A stretch of 64,000 nt of DNA from Mogibacterium sp. (lineage in GTDB: Bacteria; Bacillota; Clostridia; Peptostreptococcales; Anaerovoracaceae), in contig JAFQZQ010000002.1 in the NCBI GenBank assembly GCA_017405845.1, positions 1 through 64,000 of the forward strand, in the 5' to 3' direction. Position 1 is the first letter of the stretch, and each line of letters begins with the position of its first letter. The notes under the pieces were generated by a model that had not been told where the DNA came from, made no database searches, and saw only the letters and a program-made list of their open reading frames with translations. A program made the position numbers and the translations under genes. This document shows, piece after piece, positions 36,669 to 45,060 of the stretch.

Positions 36669-38021
36669 ATGAACTGGGGAAAGAACGGACAGACAAGATC
36701 GAAAATACTGGCGGGAATGGCAGCAACTTTACTATTGTTGTCGCAGTTCCTGTGGATGCTGCCGGCTTTCACCTATGCTGAAACAGCCGGAGATGTTCTT
36801 GTGGTCAGAGTCCAGTACTATGGCGAGATAGGCAGCAAGGTACGTGAGAAGGCCCGCTTCACGAGGAAACAGCTGGAGGCGATGGGATCGCGTACATATT
36901 ACTACTCAAACATAACCAGGGTCGGAACAGTAATGTCCATGGCAGCTCATGGGCCTGAAGTGATGACTATAATAAAGCAGGCGAGGATCGATCCGGAATC
37001 GATAAAGAATGTCACATTCAGGACTACTGACGGATATACCCGTAATTTCACGGTAAAGAATCACCTTACAGCAAAGAAATACTACTATCCGAATCTTGCT
37101 TCATGCTATGAAAGAAATGATGCGGGGAACGCATTGACCCCACTGGAAGGAGCAACTGAGGATCGTGAGATAGTTCCTGCGATACTCGCACTTCAGTTCG
37201 GTGAGTCCAAGGAGCCGGGGATCCATGCCGAAGACCTTCAGATGGATGTCAAAAAAACCTACAGATTCTGTATGGGCCAGGGCGATCTGAAAGAGGGAAA
37301 GATGACGAACCCGAGTGACGGCGGAGGTGATATAACATCCATGGAATCCTGCCACAGCATCTACGGGATAGATATCACTCTTGCCGGTTCGCCGATCCGG
37401 GGAATGAGCCTTGATCTGGACGACCCGAATATCGAGGTAGGAAGTTATAAGCAGATATCAGTGCATCTGGATGTCGATGAGTTGTTCGCAGATGAGTTTA
37501 CGGCGGATGATCTGACCTGGATAAGCAGCGATCCGTCTATAGCCGAAGTTGACAGCGACGGTGAAGTGACTGTCCACAGACAGGGCACTGTAACGATAAC
37601 TGCCGTTGCACCGGATGGAACCAAAGCTTCCATAACCATAAACGGTGTCGGAGATGACGAAGAGGAGGAAGAAGAGGAACCGTACGAAGAACCGGAGAGA
37701 GATAATAGCAGAAGCAGCAATCAGAGAAGCAGCAAAACTGCAGAGGACGCCAAAACTGCAGAGAATACAGACATTAACGAAACAGAACAGACTGCAAAGG
37801 CTGTTTCGATCAAATACCATGAGATAGTGCTTGGAGATGTTGTCGTGGACGAAGCCGCGCCAACAGAGGAATTCAGAAATAAGATATCTGAGGATGCGCA
37901 GGCTCTCGATGAAGCGCGCACATACAGTCCTGCAGCAGCAGCGGGCACTGCGGCCGGAGCGGGTTCGCTCTGCCTGGCAGGAGCCATATCAAGAATAATC
38001 CGTTACAGAAAGAACTTTTAA
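36669..38021 (+). CDS. Membrane-anchored surface protein with SUOX-like and Ig-like (BIG2) domains
   Basis: A 450-residue exported protein starting six bases after the binding-protein stop. Signal peptide to about residue 40 (ending TYAETAG). Residues about 42-235 resemble the SUOX-like domains of the large upstream proteins, with KYYYPNL equivalent to RYYYPN and VPAILALQFG equivalent to VPAVI. A bacterial Ig-like domain follows (about 240-325: WISSDPSIAEVDSDGEVTV), then an acidic low-complexity stretch (DDEEEEEEEPYEEPERD) and a C-terminal hydrophobic helix with basic tail (IIRYRKNF). No LPXTG, so it should be tethered in the membrane, next to the ExbB-like channel encoded next. Confidence 0.75.
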   Translation: MNWGKNGQTRSKILAGMAATLLLLSQFLWMLPAFTYAETAGDVLVVRVQYYGEIGSKVREKARFTRKQLEAMGSRTYYYSNITRVGTVMSMAAHGPEVMTIIKQARIDPESIKNVTFRTTDGYTRNFTVKNHLTAKKYYYPNLASCYERNDAGNALTPLEGATEDREIVPAILALQFGESKEPGIHAEDLQMDVKKTYRFCMGQGDLKEGKMTNPSDGGGDITSMESCHSIYGIDITLAGSPIRGMSLDLDDPNIEVGSYKQISVHLDVDELFADEFTADDLTWISSDPSIAEVDSDGEVTVHRQGTVTITAVAPDGTKASITINGVGDDEEEEEEEPYEEPERDNSRSSNQRSSKTAEDAKTAENTDINETEQTAKAVSIKYHEIVLGDVVVDEAAPTEEFRNKISEDAQALDEARTYSPAAAAGTAAGAGSLCLAGAISRIIRYRKNF

Positions 38022-38032
38022 AGGAGACTGAA

Positions 38033-38686
38033 ATGTCAGAAGCGGTAAAAGACGTATTGAGAGTGATCACTGAATCACTGCAGATCCCGACCATAATCAT
38101 TTTGATATTGCTTATAGCTTTATCGATCCTGATGCTCGGAGGGCTCATAGCTGAATCCTTCACGGATCACAGGAAGCTGAAAACCAGCATTCCGGAGCTG
38201 ATCGACAGCCTGCAGGGCAAGGATCCTGCAGAAATGTATGAGGTCATCAGCCGCGCGCAGATACTGAAAAGACAGAAAAACGCATTGTTCTTTCTGATTG
38301 ACAGATCGGACTATCCTGACAATACGCGCGAAGCACTCGCGCGTCAGCTCATTGCAGATGAAGAAGCACGCTACAGGAAGATCACTAAGATCACGGATAT
38401 CGTAGCAAGAGTTGCTCCGATGTTCGGTCTCATGGGTACGCTGATCCCTCTCGGACCGGGACTTATAGCACTCGGCCAGGGTGATACCAAGACGCTGTCA
38501 GACTCGCTCCTGATAGCATTTGATACTACAGTAGCAGGACTCATCACCGGAGCTGTCTCGTACTTTATTTCGGGTGTACGTAAGAGCTGGTATGAAAGAT
38601 ACATGGTGGCTCTTGAAACACTGATGGAGACAGTTCTTGAGGAGCAGGCTCAGGAACAGGCGAGATCTCTCAGGAAAGGGGAATGA
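38033..38686 (+). CDS. MotA/TolQ/ExbB-like proton channel
   Basis: A 217-residue membrane protein with one N-terminal helix (about 18-40) and two late helices (about 120-145 and 160-185). The core VAPMFGLMGTLIPLGPGL and LLIAFDTTVAGLITGAVSYFISG matches the MotA/TolQ/ExbB family, whose members use proton flow to move a partner in the envelope. AAAGGAG precedes the start. It is followed two bases later by a DUF2149 gene, the known companion of such channels in methanogens and some Clostridia. In a cell without an outer membrane the energised step is not known. Confidence 0.85.
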   Translation: MSEAVKDVLRVITESLQIPTIIILILLIALSILMLGGLIAESFTDHRKLKTSIPELIDSLQGKDPAEMYEVISRAQILKRQKNALFFLIDRSDYPDNTREALARQLIADEEARYRKITKITDIVARVAPMFGLMGTLIPLGPGLIALGQGDTKTLSDSLLIAFDTTVAGLITGAVSYFISGVRKSWYERYMVALETLMETVLEEQAQEQARSLRKGE

Positions 38687-38687
38687 A

Positions 38688-38999
38688 ATGAGACTGAACA
38701 AGGGTAAAGGTCTGCGGGTCAAATACACTGATGATGATTTCAGCCCAATGGAAGGTGTCGGAAACATGGCGGACGCAATGCTTGTCTTTGCCTGCGGGAT
38801 CCTGCTCGCGCTTATCATGAGCTGGAACGTTGAGATCACTGAACGCGGCGAGATCAACTATGATGCCGGTGTTAAGTATGAGGTCGAAGGTATAGGTGAA
38901 GAAACATATGAGGACATAGATCCGTCAGAAGGTCTGGAGGAAATGGGCAAGGTATACCTTGACCCGCAGACAGGCAAGTATTACGTAATAGAAGACTAG
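38688..38999 (+). CDS. DUF2149 family protein, ExbD/TolR-like partner
   Basis: A 103-residue protein with a short basic cytoplasmic start, one membrane helix (about 27-45, MADAMLVFACGILLALIMSW) and an acidic extracellular tail ending DPQTGKYYVIED. The topology equals ExbD/TolR, and the segment FSPMEGVGNMADAMLVFACG is characteristic of DUF2149. The start at 38688 follows AAAGGGG; the longer frame from 38637 would overlap the ExbB-like gene and is less likely. Together with the ExbB-like protein it should form a proton-driven motor. Confidence 0.8.
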   Translation: MRLNKGKGLRVKYTDDDFSPMEGVGNMADAMLVFACGILLALIMSWNVEITERGEINYDAGVKYEVEGIGEETYEDIDPSEGLEEMGKVYLDPQTGKYYVIED

Positions 39000-39018
39000 T
39001 CAGCATGGGAAAGAGGCT

Positions 39019-39531
39019 ATGAGGATGCACAGGGCCAAAACTGAATCAGGGATAATCAGGGCGGTATTGTTTATTACCTGTATTCTCCTCGCTCTTTTGC
39101 TGCCGGCGTGTGGTACAGATGATATAGATATCAGCGACTATGAGAATGAGAAGATCGAGCTCATAGGCATTGAAGATGGGCCAGTTGCTCTTACCATTGC
39201 CGATCTCAAGGGCATGGAATGCAGGACACTGAAGACAGAAAGCACGAGCGATAAGATAGGCAGGGTGAAGGCTACCGGTCCTGAACTGGATACTGTTCTC
39301 GGAAAGTATGGTGCCTCGAAAGCAGACTTTTCGAAAATCATAATCAACGGCTCCGATCAGTATGATGTTAAGCTCCTGAATGATTATATTACGGAGCATG
39401 ATATCTATCTTGCTTTCGGGATCGACGGAGAACCGCTTGACGAAGAGAGTGCTCCTTGCCGTATCATAATCCCGAAGTCAGATTCGGCATACTGGGTAAG
39501 AATGGTAACGTCAATAGAATTCATAAGGTAA
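39019..39531 (+). CDS. SUOX-like domain lipoprotein
   Basis: A 170-residue lipoprotein: basic start, hydrophobic core and lipobox LPAC, then one small domain (about 40-170) with LTIADLKGMEC, KATGPELDTVLGKYG, IYLAFGIDGEPLDEE and SAYWVRMVTSIEFI. The order of these motifs is that of the sulfite-oxidase pterin-binding fold. No active-site cysteine is evident. AAGAGG lies only two bases before ATG 39019; ATG 39025 would be better spaced and shortens the protein by two residues. Cotranscribed with the ExbB-like pair; may present a ligand at the membrane. Confidence 0.65.
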   Translation: MRMHRAKTESGIIRAVLFITCILLALLLPACGTDDIDISDYENEKIELIGIEDGPVALTIADLKGMECRTLKTESTSDKIGRVKATGPELDTVLGKYGASKADFSKIIINGSDQYDVKLLNDYITEHDIYLAFGIDGEPLDEESAPCRIIIPKSDSAYWVRMVTSIEFIR

Positions 39532-39549
39532 AGCACCGCACAGAGGTTA

Positions 39550-39759
39550 ATGACGATGTATGACGAGGTCTGGGCAGTTGATGCGGATCGAATAGAGGCT
39601 TTTTTCAGGGAACACCCCGGTGATGTCACGGTGATTCCTTTGCCTGACAGAAGGCTGGGGTCGATGGTAATGCCTCAGACGCGGATCATAATCACGGGGG
39701 AAAATGCTGATGAGCTGTACCGACGCTTCTATCTGAGTTTTATGACTGCGGGAGGCTAG
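39550..39759 (+). CDS. Small hypothetical protein, 69 residues
   Basis: Last gene of the FecCD/ExbB operon, 18 bases after the lipoprotein and before a terminator. No signal peptide or membrane helix; the sequence (MTMYDEVWAVDADRIEAFF, then VTVIPLPDRRLGSMVMPQTRIIITG) suggests a small alpha/beta fold. AGAGG favours ATG 39556, two codons downstream. I do not recognise a family. Being cytoplasmic, it may be an accessory to the transporter or motor, or unrelated. Confidence 0.55.
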   Translation: MTMYDEVWAVDADRIEAFFREHPGDVTVIPLPDRRLGSMVMPQTRIIITGENADELYRRFYLSFMTAGG

Positions 39760-39779
39760 ACATAATTGAAATAAACATA

Positions 39780-39808
39780 CAGGCCGGGAATGATCCCGGC
39801 CTGTTTCG
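39780..39808. terminator. Terminator between convergent operons
   Basis: CAGGCCGGGA (39780-39789) and TCCCGGCCTG (39794-39803) form a perfect 10-bp stem with a four-base loop, followed by TTTC. It lies between the FecCD/ExbB operon and the leftward NuoEFG/AOR operon and may serve both. Confidence 0.8.
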
Positions 39809-39835
39809 GTATTTATGGGGTTTTCAGAAAGCTTA

Positions 39836-40591
39836 TCAGTCAAGCGTTTCGTAACCAAAGGTGCTGGCCATTACACGGGCCATTCTCTCCTTGCGGCATG
39901 TGTCGCAGAGGCAATCCGGCTCGTTGCCGCTCCTCTTTGCAGCTTCCGCTATCTGTTCAGGAGTGCCTATGACTTCGCCGCAGCGCTCGCAGTGAACAAG
40001 ATCAAATGTCTTGCCCCAGATCGTGCGGGTATTGAAGTCTTCAGTCATCTCTATTGCATTTGTAGGGCATACCTTTGCGCATGCGCCGCATCCTATGCAT
40101 ACGCTGCTTGGATCTCCGTAAGGAGTAGAGATGGCTTTTGTGATGCCCCTGTTTACTGTGGAGATAGCTCCGACAGACAGCGATCCGCACACCTTTGCAC
40201 AGAGTCCGCACATGACGCATTTTTCTCCGTCAACCTTGAGGAATCTGTCGATCTCAGGTGCCTTGTAATATTTACACAGCCTTGCGATCTCCGGGCTTTC
40301 CGGAGCGCGTTTTGCAAGCAGGGTGAGGATCATGGCTCGTTCGCGTTTGATGCGTTCGCTGTTGGTTTCGACTTCTATCTCGCTGTTTACCGGATAGACA
40401 CAGGATACCACGACGCTCTTTCTGCCTCTGTCGGTGATCTCTACAATGCATAAACGGCAGGCACCCATGCCTTCTTCGATAGAATCATGCTGACAAAGGG
40501 TAGGGATGGTGATGCCGTTGCGGCGCGCTATATTAAGCAGAAATTCACCTTTTTCGCAGGTACATTCTTTGCCATCGATTTTTATGATCAT
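39836..40591 (-). CDS. NuoG/HydA-N-like iron-sulfur subunit of a bifurcating complex
   Basis: A 251-residue protein. Residues 1-75 are a plant-type [2Fe-2S] domain (CQHDSIEEGMGACRLC and a later SCV), followed by a short His-Cys-like region and two [4Fe-4S] motifs (CVMCGLCAKVCG; CIGCGACAKVCP), then a C-terminal cysteine-rich segment (CERCGEV, CLCDTCR). It corresponds to the electron-wiring N-terminal part of NuoG or of trimeric hydrogenases, without the catalytic H-cluster domain. It overlaps the NuoF-like gene by one base. The expected role is to pass electrons between the FMN subunit, ferredoxin and the AOR subunit. Confidence 0.85.
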   Translation of the reverse strand: MIIKIDGKECTCEKGEFLLNIARRNGITIPTLCQHDSIEEGMGACRLCIVEITDRGRKSVVVSCVYPVNSEIEVETNSERIKRERAMILTLLAKRAPESPEIARLCKYYKAPEIDRFLKVDGEKCVMCGLCAKVCGSLSVGAISTVNRGITKAISTPYGDPSSVCIGCGACAKVCPTNAIEMTEDFNTRTIWGKTFDLVHCERCGEVIGTPEQIAEAAKRSGNEPDCLCDTCRKERMARVMASTFGYETLD

Positions 40592-42381
40592 TATGCCTGC
40601 CTCCCTTCTGTAAATACTGCATCGAATCTGCAGGTCTCACGGCAGCTTCCGCATGCGATGCATATGTCGGGGTCTATGCTGTGAGGCTGCTTTACCGATC
40701 CGGATATGGCGCCGGCAGGGCATGCTCTTGCACATGATGTACATCCTTTGCACTTTTCAGGATCTATCCTGAATGTGGTCAGGGCCTTGCAGACTCCTGC
40801 AGGGCATCTGTGCTCGAGGATATGTGCCTCATATTCATCCCTGAAGTACTTCAGAGTGGTCAGCACAGGGTTTGGAGCTGATTTACCGAGAGCACAGAGC
40901 GAGCAGTCTATCATCATCTCGCCAAGCGACTCGAGAAGATCAAGATCTTCCATGGTCCCGCGTCCTTCGCAGATGTCAGTGAGGATCTCGAGCATTTGCT
41001 TGAGACCTTCACGGCAAGGGGTGCATTTGCCGCAGGATTCGCCGCAGAGGAAGTTGACGTAGTACCTTGCAACGTCGACCATGCAACTGCGGTCATCCAT
41101 AACGATCATGCCGCCGGATCCCATCATGGCTCCATATGCCTTCAGAGTGTCGAAGTCGACCGGAAGGTCGAGCATGCTTTCAGGTATGCATCCGCCTGAC
41201 GGTCCGCCGGTCTGTACAGCCTTGAACGGTCTGTCGCCCTTGAGACCGCCTCCGATGTCAAATATGAGCTCGCGGAGGGTAGTGCCCATAGGAACTTCAA
41301 CAAGTCCTGTTCTTTTTACTTTACCTACAAGGGCAAAAACCTTGGTGCCTTTGCTCTTTTCGGTTCCTACCGAAGCGTAGGATGCACCGCCGTGGCTGAT
41401 TATGTAAGGAACGTTTGCGAGAGTCTCAACGTTGTTGAGGACTGTCGGCTGATTCCACAGACCTCTCTGTACGGATCTGATGTACTTTGCACGTGGTTCT
41501 CCGACCTTTCCCTCAACGGACTGCATCAGTGCGGTAGACTCACCGCATACGAAGGCTCCGCCGCCGCGGACGACTTCGAGGTGAAGCTTTCTGCCGGATC
41601 CGCAGATATCGTCTCCGATGAATCCTGCAGCTTCAGCATCTGCAAGAGCTTTTTTGACGTTCTTTACCGCCAGGTTGTACTCGTCACGGATATAGAGGTA
41701 TCCCTGCTCTGATCCGATAGCCAGCGCACAGATGGCAAGGCCTTCGATTACGCTGTGAGGGTCTCCTTCGAGTATGGACCTGTCCATGAATGCACCCGGG
41801 TCACCTTCATCACCGTTACAGGCAACGTACTTAGGGAAGTTGTCATATCCGAGCGCTGTGCGCCATTTGCGTCCGGTAGGGAATCCGGCTCCGCCGCGGC
41901 CTCTGAGGCCGGAAGCGTCGATCTCATCGATTATTTCCTCCGGAGTCATTCCCAGGGCTTTTTTGAGAGCCTCGTAACCGCCTGAAGCGATATAGTCTTC
42001 TATATGGGAAGGAGAGATCTTACCTATGTTGCGAAGGGCGATCTTCATCTGAGGAGCGTAGAACGGGTTCTCGTCCTGGCTTTTAACGTATTCACCTTTA
42101 TCATTCCTATACAGCAGCTTTTCTACCAGCTCTCCGTTGATAATGGTCTTTTCAATGATATCTTTTACATCAGACACCTTTACATGGTAATAGGAGATCT
42201 CATCAGGGAGGATGGTTACAAGCGGTCCGTTTTCACAGAAGCCGTTACATCCTGTGCGTTTTATATCGCACTCTACAAGGATGCCGTCTTCGGTGGCTGT
42301 CAGACGTTCGAACTCTTCTGCGACTTTGGCGCTGCCATTGGCCAGACATCCTGTGCCGCAGCAAATGCGAATGGTTTTCAT
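40591..42381 (-). CDS. NuoF-like NAD(H)-binding FMN subunit
   Basis: A 596-residue flavoprotein of the HydB/HndC/BfuB type. An N-terminal thioredoxin-like [2Fe-2S] domain (CCGTGCLANG ... GCNGFC) is followed by the FMN/NAD motifs GRGGAGFPTGRKW and GDEGDPGAFMDR, an SLBB domain, the [4Fe-4S] motif SCGKCTPCREG and a C-terminal two-cluster ferredoxin domain (CKGCTSCARACP; CIACGSCRETC). This extended form is typical of electron-bifurcating enzymes that split electrons between NAD and ferredoxin, not of complex I. It lies between the NuoE-like and NuoG-like genes. Confidence 0.92.
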   Translation of the reverse strand: MKTIRICCGTGCLANGSAKVAEEFERLTATEDGILVECDIKRTGCNGFCENGPLVTILPDEISYYHVKVSDVKDIIEKTIINGELVEKLLYRNDKGEYVKSQDENPFYAPQMKIALRNIGKISPSHIEDYIASGGYEALKKALGMTPEEIIDEIDASGLRGRGGAGFPTGRKWRTALGYDNFPKYVACNGDEGDPGAFMDRSILEGDPHSVIEGLAICALAIGSEQGYLYIRDEYNLAVKNVKKALADAEAAGFIGDDICGSGRKLHLEVVRGGGAFVCGESTALMQSVEGKVGEPRAKYIRSVQRGLWNQPTVLNNVETLANVPYIISHGGASYASVGTEKSKGTKVFALVGKVKRTGLVEVPMGTTLRELIFDIGGGLKGDRPFKAVQTGGPSGGCIPESMLDLPVDFDTLKAYGAMMGSGGMIVMDDRSCMVDVARYYVNFLCGESCGKCTPCREGLKQMLEILTDICEGRGTMEDLDLLESLGEMMIDCSLCALGKSAPNPVLTTLKYFRDEYEAHILEHRCPAGVCKALTTFRIDPEKCKGCTSCARACPAGAISGSVKQPHSIDPDICIACGSCRETCRFDAVFTEGRQA

Positions 42382-42384
42382 CTT

Positions 42385-42852
42385 CTAGCCCTCCTTCCTG
42401 TAGGATTCGATCACACCCGGGAGCTTTTCCATTGTCATCTTTCCGTAATATGTGTCATCTACGACCATGACAGGAGCCAGAGCGCACGAACCGAGGCAGT
42501 TCACCAGCTCAAGGCTGAACAGACCGTCCTCTGTCGTCTCACCATCGGATATGCCGAGAACACGGGTCACACCTTCTACGAGTGTCATGGAACCGCGGAT
42601 ATGGCAGGCAGTACCGTCGCACAATTTTATAATATGCTTTCCCTTCGGCTTGAGCGAAAGTGCCTTATAGAAGGTCGCCATGGAATAGAGAGAGGAGAGG
42701 GGCACGCTGAGGTAATCTGCGAGCGCCTCGAGACCTTCTCTCGGGATATACTGGAATTCATGCTGCAGGTCCTGCATGATAGCCAGGCTGTAATGCTGGT
42801 CAGCAGGATAACTCTGCAGTATCTTTTTTATTTTATTTACATTAACAGGCAA
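42385..42852 (-). CDS. NuoE-like [2Fe-2S] subunit
   Basis: A 155-residue thioredoxin-like protein with the cluster cysteines in CDGTACH and CLGSC, as in the 24-kDa subunit of complex I and the C subunit of bifurcating hydrogenases. The helical N terminus (LQSYPADQHYSLAIMQDLQ) is the usual NuoE bundle. The start is a TTG at 42850-42852 with only a loosely placed AAAGG, so the start is less certain than the rest. It is three bases from the NuoF-like gene and forms a subcomplex with it. Confidence 0.9.
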   Translation of the reverse strand: MPVNVNKIKKILQSYPADQHYSLAIMQDLQHEFQYIPREGLEALADYLSVPLSSLYSMATFYKALSLKPKGKHIIKLCDGTACHIRGSMTLVEGVTRVLGISDGETTEDGLFSLELVNCLGSCALAPVMVVDDTYYGKMTMEKLPGVIESYRKEG

Positions 42853-42874
42853 TTGTTCGTACCAGCCTTTCTGT

Positions 42875-43159
42875 TTAGCCCCCTGCTACAACAGGGAATA
42901 CAAGTACGGTATCTGTGTCTTTAAGAGGAGCTCCCGGGCCACCGATGAAATCTATGCGGCGTCCGTTGACCATGATGATCGAGCGGTCGCTGATACCGCT
43001 GCCGTCAGGAGTGAGCAGTTCAGAGCGGAACTTGTCGCCGAATTTGTCTGCTATCTGATGGCATAGTTCGATGACTGTGGCTGCTTTTTCAGGCCATTCC
43101 ATCTCTTTGCATCCGGCAAAATCCGGATCGCGGTAGTATGCGAAGTATTTTACAGTCAT
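42875..43159 (-). CDS. MoaD-like sulfur carrier of the second AOR locus
   Basis: A 94-residue ubiquitin-fold protein ending VFPVVAGG, with the terminal Gly-Gly required for thiocarboxylation. MTVKYFAYYRD starts at ATG 43159 behind GGAGG; a longer frame to 43186 lacks a ribosome site. It lies between the AOR gene and the NuoEFG-like genes and likely helps make the pterin cofactor for this AOR. An unlinked MoeB-like gene occurs at 46.6-47.2 kb that could activate it. Confidence 0.87.
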   Translation of the reverse strand: MTVKYFAYYRDPDFAGCKEMEWPEKAATVIELCHQIADKFGDKFRSELLTPDGSGISDRSIIMVNGRRIDFIGGPGAPLKDTDTVLVFPVVAGG

Positions 43160-43186
43160 ACCGGACCTCCTCTGATAATGCATCAA

Positions 43187-43217
43187 ATCCGGAAGCGGTG
43201 ATTTGCCGCTCCCGGAT
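43187..43217. other. Intercistronic hairpin between AOR and MoaD genes
   Basis: ATCCGG-A-AGCGG and CCGCT-C-CCGGAT pair with one internal mismatch. There is no T run on the minus strand, so it probably affects message stability or processing rather than ending transcription. Confidence 0.5.
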
Positions 43218-43252
43218 CAATAGATGTATTTATCAAATAATATCAGATGTTA

Positions 43253-45058
43253 TTAGTTGAGACCAAGCTCCGCATCCTTTTCAGGAGTAGGGATACCATC
43301 AGCTGTCCAGCCGCGTACCTCATAGTACTCCTTGAGCATCGTATGGAGCTCGCTGACCTTGCCCTTGGCAGGGCCGTTCTTGAGCTCTTCTCTGAGCAGA
43401 CGAGGCGGGAGAGTATCCTTTTCTACACCTGCTACGATGTTGAACTTCTTTTCGAGGTTCCAGATGCGCTCACCCTTGAGCAGGATGTCTTCGTCGGATT
43501 CACCGTCCCAGCCGCATGCCTCTCTCAGCATGCCTGCGATCTCAGGCAGTCCCTGGCCGAATGTAGTAAACAGGCAGATTCCGGAGGAATCGCAGAGTGC
43601 TGTCAGATCCTGGAAGACCTTGAGCAGTGCAGCTTTTCCTTCAGTTACAAGCGGATCCATGGCTACCGGGATACCGAGTACTTCAGGCGAGATCATGTAT
43701 CCTCTTACGTGGCAGCCGCCTCTGTTGGATGTAGCGTAGTTGAGGCCGATACCCTGGATGGCACGTCCGTCGTAAGCAGGCATTTCCTGCTTCTTTACAG
43801 ACATAGAGAGTTCAGGATGTCCATACTTCTCTGCCATGCGGTATGAACCGAGGCCGAGTATCTTTCCGAAGCCTTCGCCCTTGCATGTCATTTCGGTAGC
43901 ATCTACCATAGCCTGGGCATCACCGAATCTCAGCGGGAATCCGACTTCTTCTTCCTTGATGCATCCCATCTCGAAGAGCTCCATAGCGCATGCTATGGTA
44001 GCACCCATTGTGATAGGGTCGAGACCGTACTGGTTGCAGAGGAAGTTCGCCTTGCAGACAGCGCCGAGATCATCTACTCCGCAGTCAGATCCGAACGACC
44101 AGCCTGCTTCGTACTCAGGACCTTCGCCTCTTGACTTGAAAGCTCCTTCTGCAATGTCTACGATTCTGCCGCAGCCGATGGAGCAGCCGAAGCAGCCTTT
44201 ATTGCGGATCAGATGTCTGGCAGCAAGTGTTTCACCCGAGATATCGTCAGCCTGTGGGAAGAGGGCTCCGTCTCGTCCGTTGTTGACAGGAAGTCCGCCT
44301 ACACCGTTGACGATATTTACAAGGATCATGGTTCCGAGCTGTCCGAGACCGGCACCCGTTACAGGATGTGCAGCGAGTGTTGCTCTTGCATCTGCACATT
44401 CCTTGAAGAATGCATCCGGATGAGCGACCTTGACAGACTGTGTTCCCTTAACAACAATAGCTTTGAGTTTCTTCGAACCCATTACAGCTCCTGTACCGCC
44501 TCTGCCGGCAGCGCGGTGCTTGTCGTTCATGATGCCTGCAAAGAGTACTCCTTCTTCAGCAGCCTTTGAAATAGTGGCTACTCTGAAGTTCTCACCGCAC
44601 TCTGCATAGAGAGCCTCTGTAGCATCGAATACGTCCGAGCCCCAGATGGCTTCTGCGTCTCTCAGCTCAACGAAGTCATCGTTGATGTAGAGATATACAG
44701 GCTTTTCGGAAATGCCCTCGAAGATGATGCCGTCATATCCGGCATACTTCAGTTCAGGACCGAAATGTCCGCCTGAGTTGGATGCTTCAATGGTTCCTGT
44801 GAGAGGAGATTTGCAGATGACGTTGTAACGTCCGCCTGATGTTGCAAATGTTCCTGTCAGAGGACCTGTCATGAAGATGAGGTTGTTGCCCGGTCCGAAC
44901 ACGTCACACTTTGGGTCGCACTCATCGCAGAAATACTTGGTTCCGAGACCTCTGGCACCTACGAAATCATGGGCGCTTTTTTCGTTGAGAGGCTCTTTTG
45001 TGATCTTACCGCTTTCAAGATTGACGCGGAGGATCTTTCCGATATATCCGTTATTCAT
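43253..45058 (-). CDS. Aldehyde:ferredoxin oxidoreductase family tungsten enzyme (copy 2), WorL-like
   Basis: A 601-residue AOR-family catalytic subunit. N-terminal motifs GKILRVNLESG, ARGLGTKYFCDECDP and CKSPLTGTIEASNSGG bind the bis-pterin cofactor; NKGCFGCSIGCGR (about residue 283) and a C near ALCDSSGICL give the [4Fe-4S] ligands. The gene order ferredoxin-like, AOR, MoaD, NuoE, NuoF, NuoG-like matches the electron-bifurcating tungsten oxidoreductases described in anaerobes, which oxidise aldehydes while reducing NAD and ferredoxin, and also recalls class II benzoyl-CoA reductases. Aldehyde detoxification or fermentation is the more likely role; no benzoyl-CoA pathway genes are visible. 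Confidence 0.9.
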   Translation of the reverse strand: MNNGYIGKILRVNLESGKITKEPLNEKSAHDFVGARGLGTKYFCDECDPKCDVFGPGNNLIFMTGPLTGTFATSGGRYNVICKSPLTGTIEASNSGGHFGPELKYAGYDGIIFEGISEKPVYLYINDDFVELRDAEAIWGSDVFDATEALYAECGENFRVATISKAAEEGVLFAGIMNDKHRAAGRGGTGAVMGSKKLKAIVVKGTQSVKVAHPDAFFKECADARATLAAHPVTGAGLGQLGTMILVNIVNGVGGLPVNNGRDGALFPQADDISGETLAARHLIRNKGCFGCSIGCGRIVDIAEGAFKSRGEGPEYEAGWSFGSDCGVDDLGAVCKANFLCNQYGLDPITMGATIACAMELFEMGCIKEEEVGFPLRFGDAQAMVDATEMTCKGEGFGKILGLGSYRMAEKYGHPELSMSVKKQEMPAYDGRAIQGIGLNYATSNRGGCHVRGYMISPEVLGIPVAMDPLVTEGKAALLKVFQDLTALCDSSGICLFTTFGQGLPEIAGMLREACGWDGESDEDILLKGERIWNLEKKFNIVAGVEKDTLPPRLLREELKNGPAKGKVSELHTMLKEYYEVRGWTADGIPTPEKDAELGLN

Positions 45059-45060
45059 CT

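Noticed and set aside
39836..42852. Electron-bifurcating hydrogenase or complex I fragment
   Set aside because: No H-cluster domain and no membrane Nuo subunits; the module is bound to an AOR gene instead.
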